Shown piece after piece: positions 42,812 to 52,405 of a stretch of DNA of 64,000 nucleotides. Position numbers and translations under genes: made by a program. The stretch is from MPNP01 sp965215545 (GTDB lineage: Bacteria; Pseudomonadota; Alphaproteobacteria; Rhodobacterales; Rhodobacteraceae). The first letter of the stretch is position 1. Every line of letters starts with the position of its first letter. The DNA is taken from NCBI GenBank assembly GCA_965215545.1, contig OZ244066.1:2232001-2296000 (forward strand). Direction: 5' to 3'. The notes under the pieces are model-generated. The model made no database searches. It was not told the DNA's origin and saw only the letters and a program-made list of their open reading frames with translations.

Positions 42812-44050
42812 ATGTCTGATATGCGCATACCACGCACGATGCAGGCTGTTGTCCTGCGGGGCAGGGGCTCTGTTGCCCTGGAGACCGTCCCGGTCCCGGC
42901 CCCGGCCCCGGGCCAGTTGCTGGCACGCGTTGATGCCGCCGGGATCTGCACGTCCCTCATCAAGACCATCGACCAGGGCCGCGATCATCCATATTTCCAC
43001 GGTCAGGATCTCGGGGCCTTCCCTGCCATTCTGGGGGATGAGGGATCGGTGACGCTGGTGCGCATCGGCACCGCCCTGCAGGATCGCTACAGCGTGGGCG
43101 AGCGGTATGTCGTGCAACCCGCAGTCGATCACGCCCCCATCAACAACCTTGCCAGATACAGGGACAATGGCAGGGGCATTGCAAAAATCGCCTGCGGCTA
43201 TACGCTCCCCGGTCTGCTTGCACAGTATATCCTGATTCCCGAAGAGGTCCTGTTGGCCCGGTGTCTTGTCGCTCTGCCCGGCAAGGACATCCCCTATGCC
43301 CATGCGGCCATCGCCGAACCGCTCTCTTGCTGCCTGTCGGGCCAGGAGCATCACATGCACCTTGAACAGGATGCGCTGACGGCGCGACGCCGGGCAACCA
43401 ATGGTCTCAGGACAGGCGGCGTGACGGTGATCGTCGGCCTCGGCGTCATGGGTCGCATGCATGCGGATATCGCCCTGGCGCGCGGTGTCGGGGCCCTGCT
43501 CGGTTCCGACCCCCTTGCGTTACGGCGCCACAAGGCCAGCACACTGTTCGCTGCCCGGGCCCGGGCGGCGGGTGTCCGCTTTGCCGCCGTGGCACCGGCC
43601 AGGCTTGCGGGAACGCTTGCCGAAGTCTCGGCGGGCCTGGGTGCCGATGATCTGATCATCGCCGCCGGCATGGCCCGGGTGATCGAGGAGTCCTTGCCGC
43701 TGCTGGCGCAAGGCGGTGTTGCCAGCATCTTTGGCGGGTTGAAAAGAGGGTCCGAGAGAATCGGGGTGGATGCCAATGCCATCCACTATGGCGCGACATG
43801 CCTGACCGGTTCATCCGGAGGAACAGCCTGGGACCTTGCGCAGACGGTCGCGTGGCTGGCCCACGAGACCATTGATGCCGGGGCGCATATTGCCCGGGTT
43901 GGCAGCATGACCGATGCCCTGCAACTGATCGATGATGTCCGCCACAACAGGCTGGAGGGCAGGGCGGTCGTATACCCGCACCGGACCGTCGATTGTGCTC
44001 TGGTGGTCGATGGCTGGACAGCGCGCGACGAAGCTGGACATCTCCTGTGA
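42812..44050 (+). CDS. MDR-superfamily alcohol/polyol dehydrogenase
   Basis: 412 residues. The N-terminal half is GroES-like: VDAAGICTSLIKTIDQGRDH keeps the first Cys of the catalytic zinc site, but the usual GHE is GDEG (PAILGDEGSVTLVRIG), so the second ligand differs. The Rossmann half has TVIVGLGVMGRMHADIALARG. The region after residue 310 has SSGGTAWDLAQT. It probably oxidises a sugar alcohol or reduces a sugar with NAD(P). It overlaps the next gene by 4 bp (GTGA). No strong ribosome site was seen. A start at 42821 is possible. Confidence 0.8.
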   Translation: MSDMRIPRTMQAVVLRGRGSVALETVPVPAPAPGQLLARVDAAGICTSLIKTIDQGRDHPYFHGQDLGAFPAILGDEGSVTLVRIGTALQDRYSVGERYVVQPAVDHAPINNLARYRDNGRGIAKIACGYTLPGLLAQYILIPEEVLLARCLVALPGKDIPYAHAAIAEPLSCCLSGQEHHMHLEQDALTARRRATNGLRTGGVTVIVGLGVMGRMHADIALARGVGALLGSDPLALRRHKASTLFAARARAAGVRFAAVAPARLAGTLAEVSAGLGADDLIIAAGMARVIEESLPLLAQGGVASIFGGLKRGSERIGVDANAIHYGATCLTGSSGGTAWDLAQTVAWLAHETIDAGAHIARVGSMTDALQLIDDVRHNRLEGRAVVYPHRTVDCALVVDGWTARDEAGHLL

Positions 44051-45267
44051 GCGCCTTTGCAGGAATCGGCATGGGCGCGATCCAGACCGGTCTGTTTCTG
44101 CCACGGGCTCTGGAGGCCGGCATGGCGTGCACCCTGCTCCTCAGGGATAGCGGTCTGGCGGCCCGGGTGGATACGGCTGGCGAGCTCCGGGTGAATGTTG
44201 CCGGCCATGATGGGCTGGCAAGTCTGGCACTGCCGGGCATCCGGGCTCTCCCCCTGGCCGATCCTGCCTGTTGCAGGGTCCTGACGGAAGCGCGTGAAAT
44301 CGCCATCGCGGTGTCATCGGTCCGCGACTATCCGGGGTTCGCGGGCTTGCTCGCGGAAGCAACCTTGCGCAAGGCGGCCGGTGGTGGCGGGACATGCCTG
44401 TTGTATGTCTGCCAGAACGAGCCCGGTGCCGCTGATGCCTTGACCGCAACAATCATCGATGCGGGTGGCTGCCCCGACATGTTCCAGGCACTGGACATGG
44501 TGATTGGCAAGATGTCCCGGACCATTCGGGACCCGGAGGAGATCGCGCGTCTTGGATTGGCAGGATCCTTTCCCGGGGCGACACGTGCCTGGCTGGTCGA
44601 GGCCTATGACAGGATCCGGATCACGCGGGTGGCGACGGAGAGCGGCATGGTGCGTCGTCTGCCCCGACTCGAGGAGCACGACGACCTGCAGCCCTTCGAG
44701 ATCGCCAAACTGAACGGTCACAACGCCGCCCATGCCGCTCTCGCCTATGCGGGACATCGCCTCGGGATGCGGCGGCTGGTCGACGTGATGGCGTGTCCGC
44801 CCATTCTTGATCTGGTCAGGGACGCCTGTCTGCTGGAGACGGGTGCCGCTCTTCGATGCCGTTTTGGTGCCAGGGATGCCCTGTTCAGCACGGATGGCTG
44901 GGCGCACCATTGTGAGGATCTCTTCGGGCGGATGGCCAATCCCTGGCTGAATGACGAGTGCCAGCGTCTCTGCCGCGACCCTGACCGCAAACTCGGCTGG
45001 CATGACCGGCTGGTCGGCACAGTGCGTCTGGTCGAGGCTGCAGGTGTGTCCGCCAGGCGGTGGCGGCTTGCCATGCACGGCGCGGTCGAGGCCTGTGGAC
45101 TGACCCACGATGCCCTGACCCGGTTGTGGAAAGATGCCGGTGCCGGTGATACAGAGATCATGACCATGCTGCAGCACCAGCAGCGTCTGCTGCCGGCGTA
45201 CGCCGAATGGCGCAGGACACTCCTGCCGTTCCGCCGCCCGGATTCACAGGAAAAGGAGACATCATGA
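44047..45267 (+). CDS. Mannitol-dehydrogenase-family oxidoreductase
   Basis: 406 residues from GTG 44047. The N-terminal Rossmann motif is GIGMGAIQTGLFLPRALEAG. The C-terminal domain carries FEIAKLNGHNAAHAALAYAG, matching the KxNGxH active-site region of MtlD-type enzymes. These interconvert polyols (or polyol phosphates) and ketoses. Here the substrate is probably a pentitol or hexitol phosphate in the same pathway as the kinase and aldolase; this is inference from neighbours. Confidence 0.75.
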   Translation: MSAFAGIGMGAIQTGLFLPRALEAGMACTLLLRDSGLAARVDTAGELRVNVAGHDGLASLALPGIRALPLADPACCRVLTEAREIAIAVSSVRDYPGFAGLLAEATLRKAAGGGGTCLLYVCQNEPGAADALTATIIDAGGCPDMFQALDMVIGKMSRTIRDPEEIARLGLAGSFPGATRAWLVEAYDRIRITRVATESGMVRRLPRLEEHDDLQPFEIAKLNGHNAAHAALAYAGHRLGMRRLVDVMACPPILDLVRDACLLETGAALRCRFGARDALFSTDGWAHHCEDLFGRMANPWLNDECQRLCRDPDRKLGWHDRLVGTVRLVEAAGVSARRWRLAMHGAVEACGLTHDALTRLWKDAGAGDTEIMTMLQHQQRLLPAYAEWRRTLLPFRRPDSQEKETS

Positions 45268-46091
45268 CCAAGGCCCGACTCAACCGTCTGCTGGCGTCCG
45301 ACGGCAAGTGCCTTGATGTCGCCATTGACCATGGCTTCTTCAACGAACCTGGATTTCTGACCGGGATCGAGGATATGCGCCAGGCCGTGGCGGCCATCGT
45401 GGCCGCCGGCCCCGACGCCATTCAGCTGGCACCGGGTCTGGCCCATCTGCTCCAGAGGGTTCCAGGTCCGCAGAAGCCGTCGCTGGTCCTGCGCACCGAT
45501 ATCGCCAACATCTATGGAAGGGACCTGCCTGCCCATCTCTTCAGTGTCATGATCGGGAGTCCGGTGGATCAGGCGGTCATGCTTGACGCTGCCTGTCTCT
45601 GCATCAATCTTCTGCTCCTGCCCGACCAACCTGAAGTCCACCGCGCCTGTGTCGAGAATATCTGCCGGGTCAAGCCGCTGGCTGATGCCGCAGGCATGCC
45701 GCTGATGATCGAACCGCTGGTGATGCGGGATCATGCCGAAGCCGGCGGCTACATGGTCGACGGTGATCTGGAATCGATTCGCACCCTGGTCCGGCAGGCG
45801 GTGGAGCTCGGTGCCGATGTGGTGAAGGCGGATCCCACGGATGATATCCAGCAGTATCACAGGGTTGTCGAGGCGGCCTCAGGCACACCCATTCTCGTAC
45901 GGGGCGGCGGCAAGGTTCCTGACCGGGACATTCTCAGCCGGACGGCCGCGATCATGGCCCAGGGTGCCAGCGGCATCGTCTACGGGCGGAACATCATCCA
46001 GCATGACAAGCCAGCGGCGATCACCAGGGCCCTGATGGCGATTGTCCATCAGGGCCTCTCGCCCGAGGCAGCACTGGAATTGCTGGCATGA
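45264..46091 (+). CDS. Class I aldolase, DeoC/FbaB/LacD-type
   Basis: 275 residues from ATG 45264 after AAGGAGA. TIM-barrel landmarks: CLDVAIDHGFFNEPGFLTG, DAIQLAPGLAH, ELGADVVKADPTDD with the likely Schiff-base Lys, and TPILVRGGGKVPD plus GIVYGRNIIQHD for phosphate binding. It probably splits a ketose phosphate to dihydroxyacetone phosphate and an aldehyde. Both ends overlap neighbours by 4 bp (ATGA). Confidence 0.85.
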   Translation: MTKARLNRLLASDGKCLDVAIDHGFFNEPGFLTGIEDMRQAVAAIVAAGPDAIQLAPGLAHLLQRVPGPQKPSLVLRTDIANIYGRDLPAHLFSVMIGSPVDQAVMLDAACLCINLLLLPDQPEVHRACVENICRVKPLADAAGMPLMIEPLVMRDHAEAGGYMVDGDLESIRTLVRQAVELGADVVKADPTDDIQQYHRVVEAASGTPILVRGGGKVPDRDILSRTAAIMAQGASGIVYGRNIIQHDKPAAITRALMAIVHQGLSPEAALELLA

Positions 46092-47209
46092 GACCGCTTC
46101 GCTTCGGGATCATCGGCGGCGGGTTCATGGGCAAGGAGATTGCCTCGGCGACGGCGCGCTGGATGCATATCGATGCACCCTTTGCCCGTCCGGACATCGT
46201 CGCAGTCTGTGATGTCGATGCCGGGGCACGGCAGTGGTTTGCCCGGAATGTTGCCAGTTGTTCATTCGTGACGGATGATGTCGCTGCACTTCTCGATCGT
46301 GACGATATTGACGGGATCTACTGTGCCGTACCGCACCATCTGCACGAGGCCATCTACATCCAGGTCATCGAATCGGGCAAGCACCTGCTGGGCGAAAAGC
46401 CGTTTGGCATCGACAGGGCCGCCAATGACCGGATTCTGGCGGCGGCGCGGGCCCAACCGGGCCTGCTGGTTCGATCATCCTCGGAATTTCCATTCTATCC
46501 GGGTGCCCAGGCGGTGGTTGCCTCGGTCGTCAGCGGATCGATCGGGCAGGTCATCTCGGTCCGGTGCCGGTTTCTGCACGCAAGTGATCTCGATGCGAAC
46601 AAGCCGATCAACTGGAAACGGATCGAGGCACTCAATGGCACCTATGGCTGCATGGGCGACCTTGGAATGCATGTGATGCACCTGCCGCTGCGGTTCGGCT
46701 GGGAGCCGGTGCGGATCGCCGCCCAACTCAGCAATATCGTCACCGAGAGACCCGATGAGACGGGTGCCATGGTCCCTTGCGAGACATGGGACAATGCCTC
46801 GATTCATGGCATCGTCGAGGGGTATGGCCAACCCTTTCCGATGACGCTCGAGACCAAACGGATTGCGCCTGGCGAGATGAACAGTTGGGAGATCGAGATC
46901 GATGGCACAGATCGATCCATCGCCTACTCAACCAAATTTCCCAAGACTCTGAGACTGATGGATGCGGTCAGCGGTGGACCGCAGGAATGGAAACATCGGG
47001 ATCTCGGCTATGAGAGCGCCTATCCTGCGGTGACCGCCAGGATCTTCGAGTTCGGTTTTTCCGACAGTCTGCTCCAGATGTGGGCAGCGTTCCTCGACGA
47101 GTTGGTCCATGGACAGGACGGCATGACCCAGCCCTTCCATTGCGTGACCCCCGATGAGACGGCTGCATCCCACCGCATCATGACGTCCGCGCTGGAAAAT
47201 GCCCTGTGA
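46088..47209 (+). CDS. Gfo/Idh/MocA-family oxidoreductase
   Basis: 373 residues. NAD(P)-binding GIIGGGFMGKEIASATARWM, then LLGEKPFGIDRAANDRIL with the family's EKP Lys. The C-terminal alpha/beta domain has GCMGDLGMHVMHLPLRFGW, where the G-x-H near residue 200 is usual. Members oxidise or epimerise sugars and inositols. It is in the catabolic operon, 40 bp before the isomerase gene. Confidence 0.88.
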   Translation: MRPLRFGIIGGGFMGKEIASATARWMHIDAPFARPDIVAVCDVDAGARQWFARNVASCSFVTDDVAALLDRDDIDGIYCAVPHHLHEAIYIQVIESGKHLLGEKPFGIDRAANDRILAAARAQPGLLVRSSSEFPFYPGAQAVVASVVSGSIGQVISVRCRFLHASDLDANKPINWKRIEALNGTYGCMGDLGMHVMHLPLRFGWEPVRIAAQLSNIVTERPDETGAMVPCETWDNASIHGIVEGYGQPFPMTLETKRIAPGEMNSWEIEIDGTDRSIAYSTKFPKTLRLMDAVSGGPQEWKHRDLGYESAYPAVTARIFEFGFSDSLLQMWAAFLDELVHGQDGMTQPFHCVTPDETAASHRIMTSALENAL

Positions 47210-47229
47210 GTCCCTGACGGCAAACCAGG

Positions 47230-47267
47230 ATGAAACGATCACACATCCAATGAAACGATCACACATC
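47230..47267 (+). repeat. Tandem duplication of the isomerase gene start
   Basis: The same 18 bases, ATGAAACGATCACACATC, occur at 47230-47247 and 47250-47267. The first copy opens a 7-codon frame (MKRSHIQ, stop TGA overlapping the second ATG); the second is the real isomerase start. It may act as a tiny upstream frame or be a neutral duplication. Confidence 0.8.
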
Positions 47268-47915
47268 AATGCGGCAATCCGGCGTGCCAGGGAATTGCTG
47301 GCGGCCCATCGCTGGGTCCTGCCGGAGTGGGCGAACTGGGATTGCGACGATTACGCTGCCAGACCGGAGGTGGCCAACTGGCTGCGTCTGCATCAGATGG
47401 GGTGGGATGTCACGGATTTCGGTTCGGGTGACTTCGCGCAGCGGGGGCTTGGCCTGTTCTGCCTTCGCAACGGCATCCAGACCGACCCGAGCACCCTGCC
47501 CTATGCGGAAAAGCTGCTTTTCATCGGGGAGGGGCAAGAGACCCCGTTTCATCGACACATGGTCAAGCTGGAGGATATCATCAACCGGGGCGGCGGTGAC
47601 CTGATGCTTGAATTCCGCCAACCCGGCGGCATCTCCGAACCGATCCGACTGCGCCGCGATGGAATTTTGCTGCAACTGAAGTCGGACGAATCGCTGTGCC
47701 TGGCACCGGGTCAGAGCGTCACGATTCCGCGTGGCCTGTACCACCGATTCCATGCGCAACCCGGCACGGGCATGGTTCTGGGCGGCGAGATCAGCCAGGT
47801 CAATGACGATGGCACGGACAACCACTTTCTGGAGCCCCTGAACCGCTTCACGGCAATCGAGGAGGATCAACCACCTCTTCACCCGCTCTGGAACGAAGTG
47901 GGCCATGCCGCATGA
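47250..47915 (+). CDS. D-lyxose ketol-isomerase family protein
   Basis: 221 residues from ATG 47250. The cupin core has metal ligands in QETPFHRHMVKLEDIINRGG (His, His, Glu) and SVTIPRGLYHRFHAQPGTGM (final His). Length and motifs match DUF1498 D-lyxose isomerases, which convert D-lyxose to D-xylulose and also act on D-mannose. In this operon it would produce a ketose for the PfkB kinase. It overlaps that gene by 4 bp. Confidence 0.85.
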   Translation: MKRSHINAAIRRARELLAAHRWVLPEWANWDCDDYAARPEVANWLRLHQMGWDVTDFGSGDFAQRGLGLFCLRNGIQTDPSTLPYAEKLLFIGEGQETPFHRHMVKLEDIINRGGGDLMLEFRQPGGISEPIRLRRDGILLQLKSDESLCLAPGQSVTIPRGLYHRFHAQPGTGMVLGGEISQVNDDGTDNHFLEPLNRFTAIEEDQPPLHPLWNEVGHAA

Positions 47916-48985
47916 CCGAGCGTTCCGGTGTCATCTGTGCCGGCAACTGGATCGTCGACATCGTTCACGACATCACCCGGTGGCCGCGGGAAAGCGATCT
48001 GGTCCGGATCAACAGCCAGTCGGTGTCCATTGGCGGCGGTGCCGCCAACGTGATGGCCGCTCTCAGGAAGCTCAAGCCGGACTTGCCGCTTGACCCCATC
48101 GGTGTGATCGGTCGGGACCAGTATGGCCAGCTGATCACGGAGCACTGCCAGCAACTCGGTGTCGAGACCACGGCAATGCGGGTCGATGACACCGCTGCGA
48201 CAGCGCACACCCACGTGATGTCGGTCCCCGGACACACACGGACATTCTTTTATCAGGGGGGTGCCAACGACGCGCTTGGCGAAGGGGACATCCCCGACGC
48301 ATTGCTGGGCAGGATGTCTGCCAGGATATTCTATCTGGGGTATCTGATGCTGCTCGGCAGCCTCGACCGTCTGGACGGTCCGGGTCCGACCGGGGCCGCA
48401 CAGGTTCTGGCCAGGGCCTCGGCCCGGGGGATGATCACATGTGTTGATCTGGTTTCGGTCGCACATCGTGATTATGCAGCGAGCGTGGGCCGTGCCTTGC
48501 CCCACATCGACTTTCTGCTCCTCAATGACATCGAGGCCGTCTATGCGACCGGCGCCCCCCCGCCGCTCGAAAATCAGGTCCCCGCAAACGACCAGCTGGC
48601 CGACATGGCCGATCAGCTTGTCAAGGGTGGTGTGCGGCGGGCCGTCATCCTTCACACCCCCCGGACATCATTATGGTTCCCCACGGGCGGTCAGCCGATC
48701 TGGGCGGACTCTGCGCCACTTGCCGACGACGAAATCGTCAGCCCATTGGGCGCGGGCGACGCATTTTGCGCCGGACTCCTGCTGGCAATCCACGAAAACC
48801 GGTCTGCGCAACGTTGCCTTGCCCTTGCCAACGCCACCGCCCGTGCCTCCTTGCGGGGGCTCACGGCGAGCGAGGCCATGCCAGACATGGAAGACCTCGA
48901 CCGGGCGCTGGCCGGGCCAGACGGGGACAGCAACTGCACGCCAACGCCCGGGATCGACCGGCGCTCCCCGTCGGTCCCGGCATGA
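47912..48985 (+). CDS. PfkB-family carbohydrate kinase
   Basis: 357 residues. N-terminal ribokinase signature SIGGGAANVMAALRKL; C-terminal signature SPLGAGDAFCAGLLLAIHEN with the catalytic Asp. DFLLLNDIEAVYATG is the usual central motif. It phosphorylates a sugar, probably the ketose made by the isomerase, giving the aldolase substrate. Last gene of the operon, ATGA overlap at its start. Confidence 0.9.
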   Translation: MTERSGVICAGNWIVDIVHDITRWPRESDLVRINSQSVSIGGGAANVMAALRKLKPDLPLDPIGVIGRDQYGQLITEHCQQLGVETTAMRVDDTAATAHTHVMSVPGHTRTFFYQGGANDALGEGDIPDALLGRMSARIFYLGYLMLLGSLDRLDGPGPTGAAQVLARASARGMITCVDLVSVAHRDYAASVGRALPHIDFLLLNDIEAVYATGAPPPLENQVPANDQLADMADQLVKGGVRRAVILHTPRTSLWFPTGGQPIWADSAPLADDEIVSPLGAGDAFCAGLLLAIHENRSAQRCLALANATARASLRGLTASEAMPDMEDLDRALAGPDGDSNCTPTPGIDRRSPSVPA

Positions 48986-49081
48986 CGGGACTCCCGGCAA
49001 CGCCCGAACCGGGTCAGGATGCCGGCAGGGATGGCCAGAGAGGATCCCGTTGCCAGTTCCGGGTTGGCGATCGCGCCGCTT

Positions 49082-49547
49082 CGGGGGCAAGGCCTCCTGG
49101 CGCACCGTCTGCGGGTCGCCGTCGTCCATGTCGGGCGAAAAGCCCTGCTCCGGGTTGGCGGCAAGAGCACTATCGATTTCATCGAATGGGGATCCGGCAA
49201 CACCGGCCTCGTCGGCCTCCTGAAGGTCATGCAGGAGCGACTTGCGCTTGTTGCTGGCGAGTTCCGGGTTTTCAGGGTCAAGTCTGTCGCCAATGGTCAC
49301 GATCCAGAGAAGGATCCGCATCTTCGGAGAATCGCTGGATCACGTCTTGGGCCCCGGAGAGCGATGTTCGCCCCTTGAAGATCATGTGATCTCCCAAGGA
49401 GGGCAGGGCGAACAATTGCTTGCGGGACCAGCGCACCCAGAAATCCTTCTCGACAATTGTCTTGGCAAGCCCAGGCACGGCTGCGGTTGGCTGAAAGGCT
49501 TCGTTGCGATTTGCGGGCGTGTCGTTTGCGAACGGATCCATGGTCAC
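49082..49547 (-). pseudogene. AbiEii-family nucleotidyltransferase toxin, frameshifted remnant
   Basis: The frame from GTG 49547 (or ATG 49541) encodes TIVEKDFWVRWSRKQLFALP, HMIFKGRTSLS and QDVIQRFSEDADPSLDRD, the conserved start of AbiEii toxins; the usual GGTSLSK is altered to GRTSLSG. After about residue 85 the match continues in another frame (GDRLDPENPELASNKRKSLL, then SPFDEIDSALAANPEQGF) to about 49082 and then ends. So one frameshift and a C-terminal loss are seen. It overlaps the antitoxin stop by GTGA. The remaining gap 48986-49081 shows nothing else. Confidence 0.7.
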
Positions 49548-50143
49548 ACCTGTGCGACGATCGGTCGGACGACCGGTTGCCTCCAGGCCGGCACATGCTT
49601 GCTCTGCCTTGACAGTTGTGCACGATCCCTGGTCGCCAGTCCGCGGGCAATCTGACCAATCCCCTGATCATCCACGCGATCCTTGCCGACATGGCGCAAG
49701 GCCCGGAAAACGATGCCTGTCTCTGGACCTGCGCCGATCAGGGTCTTTGGAGAGGCGGGCCGGAACCGGATCACCTGCCGTCCGATCCTCCTTGTTCGGG
49801 TGGGTCCATCAGTCATGGAGGTCGGATTGGATGGGGCCTGGGTGCCAGGCCGAACCGGTTGGCGGTCATGGCAGGAGAGGGTTGCAGAACCTGGTTGCCC
49901 CTTTTCGCCACCGCTCCTGCAATGTCGTCAACGGGTGGCACCAACAGTCCGAAACACAGACTTTGCCTGGGATCGTCATAAGGAGTCCCCCGTGCCAATC
50001 GTCGGATCACGCCCTGATCTGCCAAGCGGGGCAATGCCTGATCCACGCTTGCGCGCGAGCCAATGTCCAGCAAGTCCGATGGAGCAAAAGATCGCACCCC
50101 GGCCCCTCCCAACGATGCGTTGCCTGATTCTTGATGCAATCAT
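49544..50143 (-). pseudogene. AbiEi-like (DUF6088) antitoxin, frameshifted
   Basis: Three frames are needed to read the family pattern. ATG 50143 gives MIASRIRQRIVGRGRGAIF. The next frame gives FAPSDLLDIGSRASVDQALP, RLADQGVIRRLARG and VLQPSPAMTANRFGL, the winged-helix and core. The third gives MTDGPTRTRRIGRQVIRFRP to HVPAWRQPVV at 49544. At least two frameshifts (near 50090 and 49815) inactivate it. With the toxin remnant it forms a decayed type IV AbiE-like pair between the catabolic genes and their transporter. Confidence 0.7.
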
Positions 50144-50491
50144 GCTCCATCCCCTTGTCGGAAAACAAAGCATGTTTGCTGCCCACGTATCCGTCAGCCG
50201 TCTCGCGGAACAGATGAACGTGAGCAGGAAACGGCCATCCCGAGCAGTCATGTCGCGTGCCCCGCAGAGACCTGTGACGGTTCCGGCCCCGTGTCATGAA
50301 GCGGTGCAAGAGGGTCGAAGGTGGAGTCGCCGAGCGTCAACCCTCGCTCGGACCTCGCCCCCTCAGGTTGCCACCCGGCTGTTGCATCTCAGAGTGGCAG
50401 TGGGGTCTGGAAGTCTGTCGTTCAAGAGATTGTTGACAATGGGGTAACTTAAATCCAACGTTTCTGCTGACTACCTTCCTGGAGGAAGATC
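50144..50491. other. Gap upstream of the AAA-ATPase gene
   Basis: 348 bp, no gene recognised. It includes the likely promoter of the next gene and the decayed upstream region of the AbiE-like pair. Confidence 0.35.
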
Positions 50492-52060
50492 ATGACCCGC
50501 CAACGCCTGCCCATCGGCATCCAGTCCTTTGCCCGCCTGCGGGAAACCAACAGCTACTACGTTGACAAGACCCCACTGATCCGGGATCTGATCGAGCGGG
50601 GCGATCACTGGTTCCTCTCCCGCCCCCGTCGCTTCGGCAAGAGTCTGCTCCTCGACACGCTCCGGGTCCTGTTTGCGGGGCAGGAAGACCTGTTCCGGGG
50701 CCTGGCCATCCATCCGCACTGGGACTGGTCAGTTGTCCATCCGGTGGTGCGCCTGAGCTTTGACGGGACGTATGATGGACCGGAGGCGATCGAAGGGGAC
50801 ATCATCGAACAGCTGGAGGCTGTCGAGGATGACCATGGCCTTGCGCCTGCGCACACATCCAGCACCGGCCCGCGACGCCTGCGCAACGTTCTGCGCCGCA
50901 CACACCACAAGACAGGACACCCGGTGGCGATCCTCGTCGACGAATACGACAAGCCCATCCTCGATGCCCTCCATGACCCGCAACTGGCCCGGGCCAACCG
51001 CGACTATCTGCGCGGCTTCTACGGCATCATCAAGGGTGCTGCCGAGCACGTCCGCTTCGTCTTTGTGACCGGCATCAGCATGTTTTCCAAGGTCAGCCTG
51101 TTCTCGGGTCTCAACAATCTCGAGGACATCAGCCTCGATCCCCGCTTTGCCACCCTCTGCGGCTACACCGAGGCCGATCTCGACACCGTCTTTGCCCCCG
51201 AGTTGGACGGCTTGGACCGGGACATGATCCGCACCTGGTACAACGGCTACCACTGGCGGGGCGAAGAGCGTCTCTACAATCCCTTTGATGTGCTCCTGTT
51301 CCTGCGCAGCCGGGAGTTCTACCCTCACTGGTTCGCGACCGGCTCGCCGACCTTCCTGTTCGAGACCCTCAAGGCCAAGTCGGTCAGCCTGCAGGAGATC
51401 GAGGGCCGGCGGATCGACCGGTCCTTGATCACGAAGTTCGATGTCGACGCCATCAGCCCCGAGGCCCTGCTGTTCCAGACCGGCTACCTGACCATCACCG
51501 ATGAGGAGAAGGCGGGCTTCAACACCCTCTACCGGCTCGACTACCCCAATCAGGAGGTCAAGCTCAGTCTGAATCAGGGCCTGCTCGCGTATCTGGGCCA
51601 GACCGTCACGGACGTGGCGGGCCAGGGGCACAGCCTCCAGACCTCTCTTGCGACCCACGACTTCACAGGGTTCGCGGCCACGCTCCGCGCCTGGCTGGCC
51701 AGCATTCCCTACCAGTGGCACACCACAGGCGACCTCGCCCGCTACGAGGCCTGGTATGCCAGTCTCCTGCACATGGTCTTCCGGTCCATCGGCGTGGAGG
51801 TGCACGCCGAGGCCGCCACCGGCCATGGCCGGGCCGACCTGGTGGTCCATCTCGGGGAGCAGGTGTTCATCCTCGAGTTCAAGATGGCGGACGGCCCCGA
51901 TGCGGCCGAGGCCACCCTGGCAGCGGCGCACGCCCAGATGCGGGCCCGCGGCTATGCCGACGCCCATCACGACAAGACCGTCCATCTCGTTGCCATCGCC
52001 TGCGGCCGCGAGGTGCGCAATCTGCTGGAGGTGCGGGCGGAGGGGGTCGGCATCGACTGA
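50492..52060 (+). CDS. AAA-ATPase-like / PD-(D/E)XK nuclease superfamily protein
   Basis: 522 residues, complete; GGAGGAAGATC precedes the ATG. Residues 1-290 are the AAA-ATPase_like domain (YYVDKTPLIRDLIERGDHWF, Walker-A-like SRPRRFGKSLLLDTL, Walker B AILVDEYDKPILD, GISMFSKVSLFSGLNNLEDI). Residues about 400-515 are a PDDEXK_9-type domain with GRADLVVHLGEQVFILEFKM holding the D...ExK residues. This fusion is widespread, often in many copies per genome, and its role is unknown (defence or mobile-element functions have been suggested). It is not part of the sugar operons by any motif. Confidence 0.88.
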   Translation: MTRQRLPIGIQSFARLRETNSYYVDKTPLIRDLIERGDHWFLSRPRRFGKSLLLDTLRVLFAGQEDLFRGLAIHPHWDWSVVHPVVRLSFDGTYDGPEAIEGDIIEQLEAVEDDHGLAPAHTSSTGPRRLRNVLRRTHHKTGHPVAILVDEYDKPILDALHDPQLARANRDYLRGFYGIIKGAAEHVRFVFVTGISMFSKVSLFSGLNNLEDISLDPRFATLCGYTEADLDTVFAPELDGLDRDMIRTWYNGYHWRGEERLYNPFDVLLFLRSREFYPHWFATGSPTFLFETLKAKSVSLQEIEGRRIDRSLITKFDVDAISPEALLFQTGYLTITDEEKAGFNTLYRLDYPNQEVKLSLNQGLLAYLGQTVTDVAGQGHSLQTSLATHDFTGFAATLRAWLASIPYQWHTTGDLARYEAWYASLLHMVFRSIGVEVHAEAATGHGRADLVVHLGEQVFILEFKMADGPDAAEATLAAAHAQMRARGYADAHHDKTVHLVAIACGREVRNLLEVRAEGVGID

Positions 52061-52405
52061 TGGGGCGTTGAGATCGTTGGCTTCGGCAGACGGTGGTTTT
52101 ATAGTGCCCCACCGCCACTCTGAGGTGCAACGGTCACAGGCAAATTGGGTGCGGACGTCGCAGACAATCAGCCTCGGTGCCGCGGATGCCTGCGATTGGG
52201 CCATAGACTTGAGTGTTTCGGGCGGAATTGACTTTCCTGGTGGCAGTTGCTAGCCTCCGGGACATTCTGCAGGTGGACGCGATTGCACCGCATCTCCAAC
52301 CCCGACCTGTGACCTTGTTGTTGGGGTCGGTGTTCCTGAATGTCACAGCACGAATGGGGGCGTGTTGGGTCGTGTCCATGGAACTGCACTCTTGAGGAGG
52401 GAAAC
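52061..52405. other. Promoter-containing gap before the sugar-binding protein gene
   Basis: 345 bp without a gene. TTGACT near 52229 could be a -35 element, but no good -10 follows at the right distance. GAGGAGG at 52394-52400 is the ribosome site of the next gene. Confidence 0.4.

Noticed and set aside
44745..45860. 371-codon - strand frame
   Set aside because: Antisense to the mannitol-dehydrogenase-like and aldolase genes.
50729..52204. 491-codon - strand open frame
   Set aside because: Antisense to the AAA-ATPase/PD-(D/E)XK gene, whose motifs are intact.
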